A stretch of DNA of 33,390 bases from CAYNNQ01 sp964398785. GTDB taxonomy: Bacteria; Desulfobacterota; Desulfovibrionia; Desulfovibrionales; Desulfonatronovibrionaceae. The stretch covers positions 1 through 33,390 of the forward strand of contig CAYNNQ010000029.1 in NCBI GenBank assembly GCA_964398785.1, in the 5' to 3' direction. The notes beneath the pieces are model-generated. The model searched no databases, had not been told where the DNA came from, and was given only the letters and a program-made list of their open reading frames with translations. The position numbers were made by a program, and so were the translations under genes. Shown here in pieces: positions 24,900 through 33,005 of this stretch; position 1 is the stretch's first letter, and each line of letters begins with the position of its first letter.

Positions 24900-25066
24900 G
24901 CCGGAACGTTTTATAAGCGGGGCTAAAAACGCGATAAAAAAGCGTTATTTGATTTTGCCTGCGCGGAGCATGCGGCCGCGGGGAATATTTTCTCCCCCTC
25001 GATTGTATTCCCCGTGGCCCGCTGGGTGGAAAATGGTGTGCAAGACGGTTCCGCTTTCAGGCAGTA

Positions 25067-25093
25067 AACGGTCCGGGGGCTCCCCGGACCGTT
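25067..25093 (+). terminator. Strong hairpin between UspA and receiver genes
   Basis: AACGGTCCGGGG (25067-25078) and CCCCGGACCGTT (25082-25093) form a perfect 12-bp stem with loop GCT, followed by ATTTA. It lies in the 280-bp gap after the UspA gene and probably ends the kinase operon. The rest of that gap holds no gene that I can support. Confidence 0.7.
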
Positions 25094-25180
25094 ATTTACA
25101 AGGTAGAAAGCCGGGCACGTTTTGGATCTTGTCCGGCACGGCTTTGGGGGAGAAAAATTAACCGCCCCGAGAGGATGGAA

Positions 25181-25588
25181 ATGATGGAAAAACCGTTTGT
25201 CCTTTTGATCGATGACGAAAAGGAATTTGTGTATTTTTTCCTGAAGAGACTGAAAAGACGCGATATTGAAGCCAGCGGGGTGTTCAGCGGGAAGCAGGCC
25301 CTGGATTTTTTGTCCGTGAACGACGTGGATGTTGCGGTCCTGGATGTCCTTATGCCGGGGATGGACGGCCTGGAGACCCTGAAGAGAATCAAGGAGATCT
25401 CCCCGGAAACGGAAGTGATTCTCCTCACCGGGCACGGGGCCGTGCAATGGGCGGAACAGGGGATGGCCTTGGGCGCGTTTGATTACATGCTCAAGCCCTT
25501 TCGTCTGGATGATCTTGTCCGGAGGATAACCGCGGCTTACGAAAATAAATGTATCAATTCGAATAGTTCCGGCCCGGAAGATATTTGA
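25181..25588 (+). CDS. Single-domain response regulator (receiver only)
   Basis: Stand-alone REC protein (135 aa). It has the acidic pair in LLIDDEKEF, phosphoacceptor D55 in VAVLDVLMPGMDG, the switch threonine in ILLTGHGA and lysine in YMLKPFRLDDL. No output domain follows; the tail is short and polar. Three in-frame ATGs (25175, 25181, 25184) are possible; GAGAGG at 25169-25174 is best spaced for the second. Its 3' end overlaps the end of the convergent sigma-54 activator gene by 35 bp. It may be a phosphorelay intermediate or phosphate sink for the two Cache kinases, neither of which has an adjacent DNA-binding partner. Confidence 0.88.
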   Translation: MMEKPFVLLIDDEKEFVYFFLKRLKRRDIEASGVFSGKQALDFLSVNDVDVAVLDVLMPGMDGLETLKRIKEISPETEVILLTGHGAVQWAEQGMALGAFDYMLKPFRLDDLVRRITAAYENKCINSNSSGPEDI

Positions 25589-28100
25589 CCGCCGGTCCTC
25601 GCCCTTGTTTTTGCAGAAGTTCCCTTTTGACCAGATCCTGCAGATCGTGATTGGCGGTTCTGGGTGAAAGTCCGTTATTTAGTTCCTGGTATTTGCGTCT
25701 GGTGATATGGTCCTCTTTTTTTAGATACAACAGGGCGTTTTTTTGCCGGGGATTGATTCCCTCCGGCAAGCGCATTGTTTTCCCGAATTTTTTTTTGTCT
25801 TCATCTCCTCCCTTTTCCCGCTCGTCCGGTCCGGATCGCTCGGCGTCCTTTTCCGCGTTTGCGGGCTCGGTTTTTTGCTGTTTCCCGGGTTCTTCCCGGG
25901 GTTCTCGTTCCGGTGCGGGCTGTTGCTCCAGAATGATGTCCCGGGAATATATAGTCTCTTCCTCGGTCATTACCGCTGCCCGGGTTATGCAGTTTTTAAG
26001 CTCCCGGATGTTGCCCGGCCAGTGGTAGTCATTCAATTTTTCCAGGGCGCCCTTGCTAAGGCCGAGATTCTTTTTGTTGATCATATCTCCGGCCTGATGC
26101 AGGAAATGGAAAGCCAAAATAGAGATATTATCACTATGTTCGCGTAAGGGAGGGATATGTATATTGATTATTTTCAGGCGATAATACAGGTCCTCGCGAA
26201 ACCGGCCCGCGTTGATTTCGTTTTGCAGATTCAGGTTGGTGGCCGCCAGTAAGCGGACGTTGACATTGATTTCCTTGTCGCTCCCCAGGGGCTTTATCTT
26301 GCGCATGGCCACGGCCCGGAGCAGGGATTGTTGGACCCTGGGGGATGCGGCCTGGATTTCGTCCAGGAATAGAGTCCCTTTGTCCGCATCCAGAAACGCC
26401 CCCTTGCGCTCCGTCCTGGCTTCGGTGAACGCCCCTTTGACATGTCCGAACAAAGTGTCCAGCAGCAGATTCTCGTCCAATGCTCCGCAGTTAATGCTGA
26501 TAAACGGATGAGCGCTTCTCTCGCTGTTCGCATGAATGGCTTCGGCCGCCAGCTGCTTACCGGTTCCCGTCTCCCCCTGGAGAAGAACATCCACGTCCGC
26601 CCGGGCGGCCTTGAGAATGTCCATTTTGACATTCTCCATTTTGGGGCCTCCCCCCACTATTTCGGTTAAAAAGTCGGGGCGGTCATGTTCCTGGTGCAGA
26701 AAATTCTCGGGGTCCACCCTTTCTTTCAGGGCGACGTCCCGTATTTCGGTTTCCCGTATGTGCAGTTTTTGCAGGGTATGGTTCAGGTGCTCCATCATAT
26801 TCTTCAAAGCCTGAGCCAGAATGCTGGTTTCGTAGTCCGAGTTTCTGACCTCCAGGGGCTGCACGGATTCAATGTCCCGAATTTCATTTACCTTGCGTGC
26901 CAAATCCAGGATGGGACGGGTGATTCTTCTGCTTATGCAAAATATGATCAGAGTCAGCAGGAATATGGCGCATAGGGTTATTACAAACATGTAGTTTATC
27001 ATTTGATAGCCGGCATCCAGAGGCAGGCGGCTGCGGTCGATGTAGGCCAGCCCGGCAACGATTTTTTCCTCTCCGGGTCGGGGATGGAACTTGACCGGAG
27101 TGTAGGCCAGAAAGTGGCGTTCCAGGTTTTTGGATTGGTTGGAGGAATCTTCAATCTGCATGCTTCCGTGTTCCCCCCGGAGTACTTCATTGACCATCTT
27201 CCAGTATTGGCTTTGGATGGTCCCGGGCTGGAACGCGAATTCAATTCCGGGTTTACCCAGAATCCCGCTGTAAGCCTGGCGGGCGGTCCGGGTTTGCAAA
27301 GGAATATTTACCCTGGTTTTTTCCTCCGACTCAAAGATGATCCATCCTTTGGGATTGAACAGGAAGTAGTAGCGGAGCTCCGGAGTGCGGGCCACGGACC
27401 ACACCGGGGACTCCGGGGAGTTGAACAGGGACATGCGGTTGCGGATATATCGGGCATCCAGGGCCAGGATAAAATATCCCCGCTTTTGCCCATTTTTGAA
27501 TACCGGGGTGGCCAGTCTCCAGACCAAACGCTGCGATCTTTTTTCAACCATTTTGTTTCTAACAATGGGATACTTGGCGGTAACCAATTCGGAAATCGTC
27601 ACTTCTCCGGGACTTAAATCCTCTATTTCGTCCACAAGCAGCAGAGGGTCGGGTTTGAGCAGGCCCATTTCTACTCCGGAAAGTTCCTGAAGTTTGTCGT
27701 CCTTAATAAAAAGAGAGAATCGTTTTTTTTCTCCTGTAGACAGGAAGGTGATCGCGCAATAGGGCCGTTGGCGCAAATTGCGGGAAATCCGGAAAAAGTT
27801 GCGAATTTGCCCCGGGGAATGGGCTTCTCTGGCGAGATACAGGATGTCTTTTCGGGCCTCATCGAGGATGTTCTCAATTTCATAGCCCATGGACTGTACC
27901 TGGGCCCGGGAGTAGCGCTGCAGGGATATGGAGAGGTAGTTGGAGGTGTTGATGTACAGGGCATACCCGGCTCCGGCCAGGACCAGGATCACTGCGGGGA
28001 TCATGGCCCTGAGGAAGCGGGTTCCGATTTTGAGCGGAGGCTTTTTCTCTTTGGATTTCAGGAGCTTGCTCAAAGAAAAATTCTTGTCCCAAAAAAGCAT
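25554..28100 (-). CDS. Membrane-anchored sigma-54-dependent transcriptional activator with winged-helix-like C-terminus
   Basis: AAA+ activator fused to a membrane sensor (848 aa). TM1 lies at about residues 28-50, a periplasmic sensor region of about 315 residues follows, then TM2 at about 368-390 and a HAMP-like linker starting RRITRPILDLARKVNEI. The AAA+ domain has Walker A GETGTGKQ (about 509-516), the sigma-54 contact loop as GAFTEA (556-561; the standard motif is GAFTGA), Walker B GTLFLDEI (about 575), REDLYYRL and WPGNIREL. A charged linker (about 720-770) leads to a C-terminal segment INPRQKNALLYLKKEDHITR...YQELNNGLSPRTANHDLQDLV, which looks like a winged helix of the DeoR/Fic-associated kind, not a Fis-type helix-turn-helix. 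It should bind enhancer-like DNA while anchored in the membrane and act on the sigma-54 promoters at 14814 and 28162. Confidence 0.88.
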   Translation of the reverse strand: MLFWDKNFSLSKLLKSKEKKPPLKIGTRFLRAMIPAVILVLAGAGYALYINTSNYLSISLQRYSRAQVQSMGYEIENILDEARKDILYLAREAHSPGQIRNFFRISRNLRQRPYCAITFLSTGEKKRFSLFIKDDKLQELSGVEMGLLKPDPLLLVDEIEDLSPGEVTISELVTAKYPIVRNKMVEKRSQRLVWRLATPVFKNGQKRGYFILALDARYIRNRMSLFNSPESPVWSVARTPELRYYFLFNPKGWIIFESEEKTRVNIPLQTRTARQAYSGILGKPGIEFAFQPGTIQSQYWKMVNEVLRGEHGSMQIEDSSNQSKNLERHFLAYTPVKFHPRPGEEKIVAGLAYIDRSRLPLDAGYQMINYMFVITLCAIFLLTLIIFCISRRITRPILDLARKVNEIRDIESVQPLEVRNSDYETSILAQALKNMMEHLNHTLQKLHIRETEIRDVALKERVDPENFLHQEHDRPDFLTEIVGGGPKMENVKMDILKAARADVDVLLQGETGTGKQLAAEAIHANSERSAHPFISINCGALDENLLLDTLFGHVKGAFTEARTERKGAFLDADKGTLFLDEIQAASPRVQQSLLRAVAMRKIKPLGSDKEINVNVRLLAATNLNLQNEINAGRFREDLYYRLKIINIHIPPLREHSDNISILAFHFLHQAGDMINKKNLGLSKGALEKLNDYHWPGNIRELKNCITRAAVMTEEETIYSRDIILEQQPAPEREPREEPGKQQKTEPANAEKDAERSGPDEREKGGDEDKKKFGKTMRLPEGINPRQKNALLYLKKEDHITRRKYQELNNGLSPRTANHDLQDLVKRELLQKQGRGPAVKYLPGRNYSN

Positions 28101-28161
28101 GTTTTCCAGATCCTTTTTTGCGAATCTAGTTTTGATTTCGCCTTGAAGTCAAGTGCGGATG

Positions 28162-28179
28162 TTGGCATTCAAGTTGCTT
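28162..28179 (+). promoter_or_regulatory. Sigma-54 (-24/-12) promoter of the exporter-chemoreceptor operon
   Basis: TTGGCATTCAAGTTGCTT has the -24 GG (28164-28165) and the -12 GC (28176-28177) exactly 10 bp apart. It matches the promoter at 14814 except in the 5-bp spacer. TATATCGCAA follows at 28182-28191, overlapping the expected start of transcription near 28189. TTTTTGCGA at 28115-28123 is a candidate upstream half-site, lying between this promoter and the divergent activator gene. Confidence 0.8.
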
Positions 28180-28284
28180 TTTATATCGCAAGAGAAAGGA
28201 GTGTCGGGCTTTGCTTGCCGGGCAAGGGTGCGGTTGTCCGGGATGTTTGTTTTTTGGCCGGTTTTTTTATTCAAGGAGCGGGAA

Positions 28285-28578
28285 ATGTTTGGTTTGCACC
28301 TTATCGCTGATTTAGCCTTTAATTCCCGGGGACTATTTTGGGGGTGGCATTGGCGTGTTTCCGGGCACATCCCGGAAACGATTTTTTCCCGTCTGATCAT
28401 GGTTGTGGATACCAGAGCCCTGGACTCTTGGTTACTTCATTATTTTGCCGACCTGTACAACAGCAGTCTGCTGTTGTTCGCCGTATGGACCTTGGTCCTT
28501 ACCGTTGTGTGGGGGGTGTTTACTTCTTTTGCCGCGGACCGGGTGATTAGAGCCGTTGTCCGGTGTCCGATCGACTAA
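28285..28578 (+). CDS. Small membrane protein, unknown function
   Basis: A 97-residue protein, first gene after the sigma-54 promoter. The frame is open further upstream, to an ATG at 28153, but that ATG precedes the promoter; AAGGAG lies six bases before the ATG at 28285, so this start is well supported. One clear transmembrane helix (SLLLFAVWTLVLTVVWGVF) occupies about residues 60-80. The N-terminus contains FNSRGLFWGWHWRVSGHIPE. I do not recognise a family. The gene ends 28 bp before the TauE/SafE-type exporter gene and is probably its partner or a small regulator of it. Confidence 0.7.
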   Translation: MFGLHLIADLAFNSRGLFWGWHWRVSGHIPETIFSRLIMVVDTRALDSWLLHYFADLYNSSLLLFAVWTLVLTVVWGVFTSFAADRVIRAVVRCPID

Positions 28579-28606
28579 ATTACGGGGGCCTTGAGGAAGC
28601 AATGTA

Positions 28607-29593
28607 ATGCATGACTTGTTGCTGTTGCATTTACCCTTCGCCGGAATTGAAATATTCTGGCCGGCCGTGGCTCTTCTTTGCTTTTGCGCAGGGTTGGTTG
28701 CGGGTTTCTTTGGAATAAGCGGCTCCTGGATTATCGCCCCGGGACTATACATCCTCGGCTTCCCCCTTCCGTTTGCCATCGGGACCAATATGACCCAGTT
28801 GACCGGCCGTTCTTTGTTTTCACTGTATAAATATTTCCGGTTTTCGGATGTGGATTTCAAGTTGGGGGCAACCATGCTTCTGGGAGGAATCCCGGGAATT
28901 GAAATCGGGGTGAGAGCGGTCCTTTTGCTGGAACGGGTGGGACTGGCGGAGGAGATTGTTGGTTGGAGCTATGCGGGTTTGCTCGCCGCGATAATCTGGC
29001 TGGCTTATTTTGATGCCCACAGAGTGGTTTCTGATATCGCCGCGGCGGACAAATCCGGCTTTTATAAAAGCAGCAAACCGGGATGGAAGCTCTGTTTCAG
29101 GCTCTTTCCGGTTTTGTCTTTCCGGCAATCAAGAGTCATTTGTTCGTTTTGGGTTGTCCTCGCAGCCGGCATCCTGATCGGTTTTATATCCGGACTGTTG
29201 GGAGTCGGGGGCAGTTTGGCCCGCATGTGCATCCTTGTTTATCTGCTGGGTTGTTCCACACGCAATGCCTTTGCCCTTGATCTGTTGCTTGCTTTTCTTA
29301 CCGGCCTGTACGCGAGCGGGGCATACGCATTGAGGGGGCGGGTGGATCTGTTGGCTGCCTTGCTGATAATTCCAATTATTTCTCTAGGCATAAGTCTGGG
29401 AGCGGCAATTACCAATATTACCCGGCAAGAGGCGAAAAAGGCCGCTTTTATGTTGCTTGCTTTTGGTTCTCTGCTCTCCGTGGTCGCCATGCAACTTGGA
29501 TTTGTCCTTTGGGCCGGGATTTTCCTGGCCCTGTCCTGTTTTCTATGCGTGGTGTACCTGTGTTTTTTTAAGGGCGGTAGGATGGCGGGATGA
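28607..29593 (+). CDS. TauE/SafE-family membrane transporter
   Basis: Polytopic inner-membrane protein (328 aa) of the TauE/SafE (DUF81) family, whose studied members export sulfite, sulfoacetate or related organosulfur anions. The first repeat has LVAGFFGISGSWIIAPGLYILGFPLPFAIGTNM and the second GFISGLLGVGGSLARMCILVYLLGCSTRNAFALDLL, the two halves of the family's internal duplication. About eight hydrophobic helices are apparent, with a soluble loop (about residues 145-185) between the halves. GAGGAAG precedes the ATG. Its stop overlaps the start of the next gene (ATGA). Direction and substrate cannot be read from sequence; a link to the anion carried by the SLC13-type transporter is inferred from the shared promoter type. 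Confidence 0.88.
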   Translation: MHDLLLLHLPFAGIEIFWPAVALLCFCAGLVAGFFGISGSWIIAPGLYILGFPLPFAIGTNMTQLTGRSLFSLYKYFRFSDVDFKLGATMLLGGIPGIEIGVRAVLLLERVGLAEEIVGWSYAGLLAAIIWLAYFDAHRVVSDIAAADKSGFYKSSKPGWKLCFRLFPVLSFRQSRVICSFWVVLAAGILIGFISGLLGVGGSLARMCILVYLLGCSTRNAFALDLLLAFLTGLYASGAYALRGRVDLLAALLIIPIISLGISLGAAITNITRQEAKKAAFMLLAFGSLLSVVAMQLGFVLWAGIFLALSCFLCVVYLCFFKGGRMAG

Positions 29594-29913
29594 AAAATAT
29601 ATTGCTTGTTTTCTTGTTTTTCATGCTCAATACCGGTTTCCTTCAAGCTGCGGAGGTGGTTCAGGGACAATGCGTGGAATATGACGGACACAACAAGCAG
29701 CTGAAAATCATGGTTTTGAAGTCCGCGGATACAAGGAAAAATATGTATGAGGGGTCTCCGAGTAACGTCCGGGTGTTCAATACTGCTCAAGCAATGATGA
29801 GCAAGGAGCCGGATGATGGAGACATATTACGCATATCCTATTATATACGCGATGGTGAAAAAGTGGCTTTGAAAATAATGAATATAACTAAACAAAATAG
29901 TTTGAAAAAGTGA
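29590..29913 (+). CDS. Small secreted protein, unknown function
   Basis: A 107-residue protein with a clear signal peptide (MKNILLVFLFFMLNTGFLQA, predicted cleavage after about residue 20-21). The mature part is about 85 residues and begins AEVVQGQCVEYDGHNKQLKIMV; it has one cysteine and looks mostly beta, perhaps a small OB- or barrel-like fold. I do not recognise the family. It is translationally coupled to the exporter gene (4-bp ATGA overlap) and lies about 30 bp before the chemoreceptor gene. A periplasmic ligand-binding or accessory role for the exporter or chemoreceptor is possible but not shown. Confidence 0.78.
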   Translation: MKNILLVFLFFMLNTGFLQAAEVVQGQCVEYDGHNKQLKIMVLKSADTRKNMYEGSPSNVRVFNTAQAMMSKEPDDGDILRISYYIRDGEKVALKIMNITKQNSLKK

Positions 29914-29945
29914 ATTTGTAAACAAAACCATAAATGGAGTTTTCC

Positions 29946-31904
29946 ATGCAAGTTAAATCCAAACTGATAATGACATTACTCGTTTTTATTGTCAGCTCCG
30001 TATTAATGTTCGGAGTTGTGAAGGTCGGGGATTATTATGTGTCAAAAGCGGAAAATATGCAAAATGATGCGGTTAAGCTCCAGCATAATCTTTTACAGGC
30101 CAGACGTGCGGAAAAGAATTTTTTTCTGCGTCAAAACTGGAAGTATGTAAAACAGTTTGAGAAAATAATTGAAAAAATGAAGAGTATTTTGCAAATAGTT
30201 TCGAAGCGAAGCAGATATGATAGAAACATAGAAATGCAAAAGTTGGTAATGCAGTATTCTAATAATTTTATGGATGTTGCAAAGCTGGAAAAGCGTATAG
30301 GGCTTACAGAAGAAAAGGGGCTAAGACATGATTTTATCCTGGCCGGGAGAACGATGGAAAGCATATTTAAAGATGTAGATGATAAAAGTATCCAGATTGC
30401 ACTTTTACAATGCCGAAGGCAGGAGAAGAATTTTATAATCAGGAAAACCGAAAAATACTTAAATAGATACAATGATGAAATAGATAAATTGGAATCTCTT
30501 ATAACCTCAAATATGCCTCATTCGGTTCAGGAAAAGGCAAAGGAGAAGATGGAGGCTTATAAAAAATCTTTTTTGGAGTATGTCCGAGCCCTGAAAAAAG
30601 AAAGAGAGCTAAAAGGCGTTTTTATTCAAGCGGCGCGAACATTGGAGAATAGATCGGATAAATGGTTCAATTTTTATGAAAAGAAACTGGCCGGGATAAA
30701 AAAAGTAGCCGATGCCTCTATCTTGGGCGTGTGCCTTGCAATATGTCTGTTTGCCTCTATATTGGTGATTTGGATCATAGTATCCATTATCAGGCCGTTG
30801 AATTCCTTGCAGGGATATGCGCGAACGATAGCTGACGGGGAGTTGGAGACCGAAAGTCAATTTGAATACACCGGTGAGTTTAAAAGGCTTTATGAGGCAA
30901 TGAAAACCATGGTCGGTTCCCTTGGACATTATATCCGGCAGGCCAGAGAAAAGGAAAGTGCAGCCCGGGAGCAGGAGGAAAAGGCCAAAATTGCCATGCG
31001 TGATGCTCAAGCAAAAGAGGAAAAAATTGCCCGTCTTTTTGATAATTTGAAACAGGCCGCCAATGAATCGGAAGAGATAGCCGGTAATGTTGCTGTCGCT
31101 TCCGAGCAGATTTTGGCCATGTTTTCCCAGATTCAAGAGGGAGCTAAGACCCAGCGGGACCGGACTACGGAGACAAGTACGGCCATGGAGGAGATGAATT
31201 CCACGGTAACGGAAATTTCCCGCAACGCGTCCAACGCGTCGGAAGATGCGAATACCTCCAGGCAAAAGGCCGAGGAAGGTGCCGAGTTGGTCAGACAGGC
31301 GGTTGATTCGATACAGGACGTGAATTCAAAAACCGATAATCTCCGGGGAGGCATGGAAAAATTGGGTGCGGAAGTCCGATCCGTTACGGAGATAATAAAT
31401 GTAATTAGCGACATTGCGGATCAGACCAACCTGCTTGCCCTTAATGCGGCTATTGAAGCCGCGCGGGCCGGTGAGTCCGGACGGGGATTCGCAGTAGTCG
31501 CCGACGAAGTGAGAAAGCTTGCGGAAAAGACAATGGCCGCCACTGACGACGTGGAAAGAAATATCAAAAATATTCAGGAAGCGACGGAAAAAAATATGGA
31601 AAACGTGGAAGATACGGTGCGCATTGTTTCCGAAAGCACTGAACTGGCAAACCGTTCCGGCCGGACACAAGACGAGATCGTGGAGTTGGTAAAAAACAGT
31701 GCGTCACAGATCATGGATATTGCGACGGCTTCGGAACAGCAGGCGAGCGCCTCGGAAGAGGTGAACAAAGCCATCATGGATATTACCAATATAGCCCAGG
31801 AAACCGAGGAAGGAATACATAATACATACGAGTCCGTGGACAATTTGAATAAGCTTGCCGAAAGACTGAAGTTGCTTATTGAAAAGATGTCCAAGGACGC
31901 TTGA
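29946..31904 (+). CDS. Methyl-accepting chemotaxis protein with HBM-type sensor
   Basis: Transmembrane chemoreceptor (652 aa). TM1 is at about residues 6-28. A long all-helical periplasmic domain of about 225 residues has two similar segments, ARRAEKNFFLR and CRRQEKNFIIR, the signature of the helical bimodular (HBM) sensor known from receptors of organic acids. TM2 lies at about 255-283, followed by HAMP, a coiled coil, and the signalling hairpin tip DQTNLLALNAAIEAARAGES and GRGFAVVADEVRKLAEKT (about 492-530). No CheR-tethering pentapeptide ends the protein. An upstream ATG at 29934 is in frame, but GGAG six bases before 29946 favours this start. The 5' half of the gene is visibly more AT-rich than the signalling half. 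Confidence 0.92.
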   Translation: MQVKSKLIMTLLVFIVSSVLMFGVVKVGDYYVSKAENMQNDAVKLQHNLLQARRAEKNFFLRQNWKYVKQFEKIIEKMKSILQIVSKRSRYDRNIEMQKLVMQYSNNFMDVAKLEKRIGLTEEKGLRHDFILAGRTMESIFKDVDDKSIQIALLQCRRQEKNFIIRKTEKYLNRYNDEIDKLESLITSNMPHSVQEKAKEKMEAYKKSFLEYVRALKKERELKGVFIQAARTLENRSDKWFNFYEKKLAGIKKVADASILGVCLAICLFASILVIWIIVSIIRPLNSLQGYARTIADGELETESQFEYTGEFKRLYEAMKTMVGSLGHYIRQAREKESAAREQEEKAKIAMRDAQAKEEKIARLFDNLKQAANESEEIAGNVAVASEQILAMFSQIQEGAKTQRDRTTETSTAMEEMNSTVTEISRNASNASEDANTSRQKAEEGAELVRQAVDSIQDVNSKTDNLRGGMEKLGAEVRSVTEIINVISDIADQTNLLALNAAIEAARAGESGRGFAVVADEVRKLAEKTMAATDDVERNIKNIQEATEKNMENVEDTVRIVSESTELANRSGRTQDEIVELVKNSASQIMDIATASEQQASASEEVNKAIMDITNIAQETEEGIHNTYESVDNLNKLAERLKLLIEKMSKDA

Positions 31905-31925
31905 TTTATGGAGTGCGATTAAGCG

Positions 31926-32780
31926 ATGCTGCATACCGAAAAATATATTGAAGACGCGGATTTGGCAGGGGAGCTTCTGGACAATACCCGGAGCAACGGC
32001 GGACGCTTAAGCCCGGAGGACATAGTTTTCGGATTGAAAAATATTTTAAAGCTGAAATATTATCCTGTGGCGGTTAAGTTTTTCTACAGTAGCCGGGAAA
32101 TAAGTGAGGCCATGGGCGGGGTTGATTACAAGACCGGCCTGCGCCCGTTCACGTTTTGCCATTATCTGGCTGCATCCAGACAGCGGGGCGATATCCTGTT
32201 CGGAAGCCCGAAAAAAATCGGCTGCTCAAATGCTTCTTATGTTCTGGGATGGAAGGAACTTAACGAGCGGGAAGTAGATAAGCACCTGAAGTACACAAAG
32301 GATCGCGCTCAGGCGGAGCGGTTTTTGTTGACCAAGACAAGGATGGAGTCCGGACTCTTGGGTTTTGCCTCCGCCCCTCTGCATCTGGCCCCGTATGAAC
32401 CGGACGTTATCCACGGCATATGCGATCCGCTGCAGGCATACTATCTGGCCAATGATTGGTGCGCCGCATTTGATGTCCATCCTTTTGAGATGCGGATGAC
32501 CATGAATTCCTCGGTCTGTCATGGATGTGTACACGCGTATCAGTCGGGCGAGCCGAATATAACCCTGATGTGCAGCGGAAGCAGGACCGCGGGCAAGACC
32601 GAGCAGGGGGAAGTGAATTATATATTCCCGGCAACGCAGTTGGAGACCCTTTTTCATTGGACTTTGGAACGAATCGTGCGGGACGGGTCCGCCGCCTATT
32701 CCAGGCAGGCTGAACCATTTCCCGGTCTTGACATCTGCAAATTGTGTCCTTTTCTGGTTTTTACTTCTCCCAAGGATTAG
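31926..32780 (+). CDS. DUF169-family protein
   Basis: Soluble protein (284 aa) matching the DUF169 family found in anaerobic bacteria and archaea, with no established function. Family-like segments are LKYYPVAVKFFYS near the start, RPFTFCHYLAASRQ, KKIGCSNASYVLG, and a C-terminal cysteine set SSVCHGCVHAY and DICKLCPFL that could bind metal or a cluster. It lies 21 bp after the chemoreceptor gene with a poorly spaced GGAG, as the last gene of the sigma-54-driven run. Its TAG stop codon lies inside copy 2 of a dispersed repeat (32777-32814), so the final residues may derive from repeat insertion. Confidence 0.8.
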   Translation: MLHTEKYIEDADLAGELLDNTRSNGGRLSPEDIVFGLKNILKLKYYPVAVKFFYSSREISEAMGGVDYKTGLRPFTFCHYLAASRQRGDILFGSPKKIGCSNASYVLGWKELNEREVDKHLKYTKDRAQAERFLLTKTRMESGLLGFASAPLHLAPYEPDVIHGICDPLQAYYLANDWCAAFDVHPFEMRMTMNSSVCHGCVHAYQSGEPNITLMCSGSRTAGKTEQGEVNYIFPATQLETLFHWTLERIVRDGSAAYSRQAEPFPGLDICKLCPFLVFTSPKD

Positions 32781-32893
32781 CAGGCCGCTCTAAATCTCCC
32801 AATGGATGCAAAGCGGGGGTGAACTCAAACTCTTAACCATGGATAAGAGCTCGGAGATCTTGAATTTTTTGTCGCCTTGCCCTTGAGCTTTTA
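32777..32893 (+). repeat. Dispersed intergenic repeat, copy 2
   Basis: TTAGCAGGCCGCTCTAAATC begins a 38-bp block (32777-32814) identical to 11807-11844 at 34 of 38 positions, with weaker similarity onward through TCAAACTCT and GATCTTGAATTTTTTG to CTTGAG. A CTCTTA/TAAGAG hairpin (32830-32835 and 32844-32849) is unique to this copy. The first bases include the stop codon of the DUF169 gene. The remaining 110 bp up to the next gene hold only short inverted repeats such as GGGGCAG/CTGCCCC. Confidence 0.65.
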
Positions 32894-33005
32894 AAGGGAG
32901 CCGCGTTATAAGGAATTTTGGGGCAGTCGGTTAGGATCGTCCCGGCGGGTTGTTTCCTGTCTGGACAAAAACAGGCTGCCCCGGGATTGCTTGTTGCGGA
33001 GTCCT

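Noticed and set aside
28153..28284. Longer N-terminus for the small membrane protein, from the ATG at 28153
   Set aside because: That ATG lies upstream of the sigma-54 promoter elements, whereas the ATG at 28285 has a well-spaced AAGGAG.
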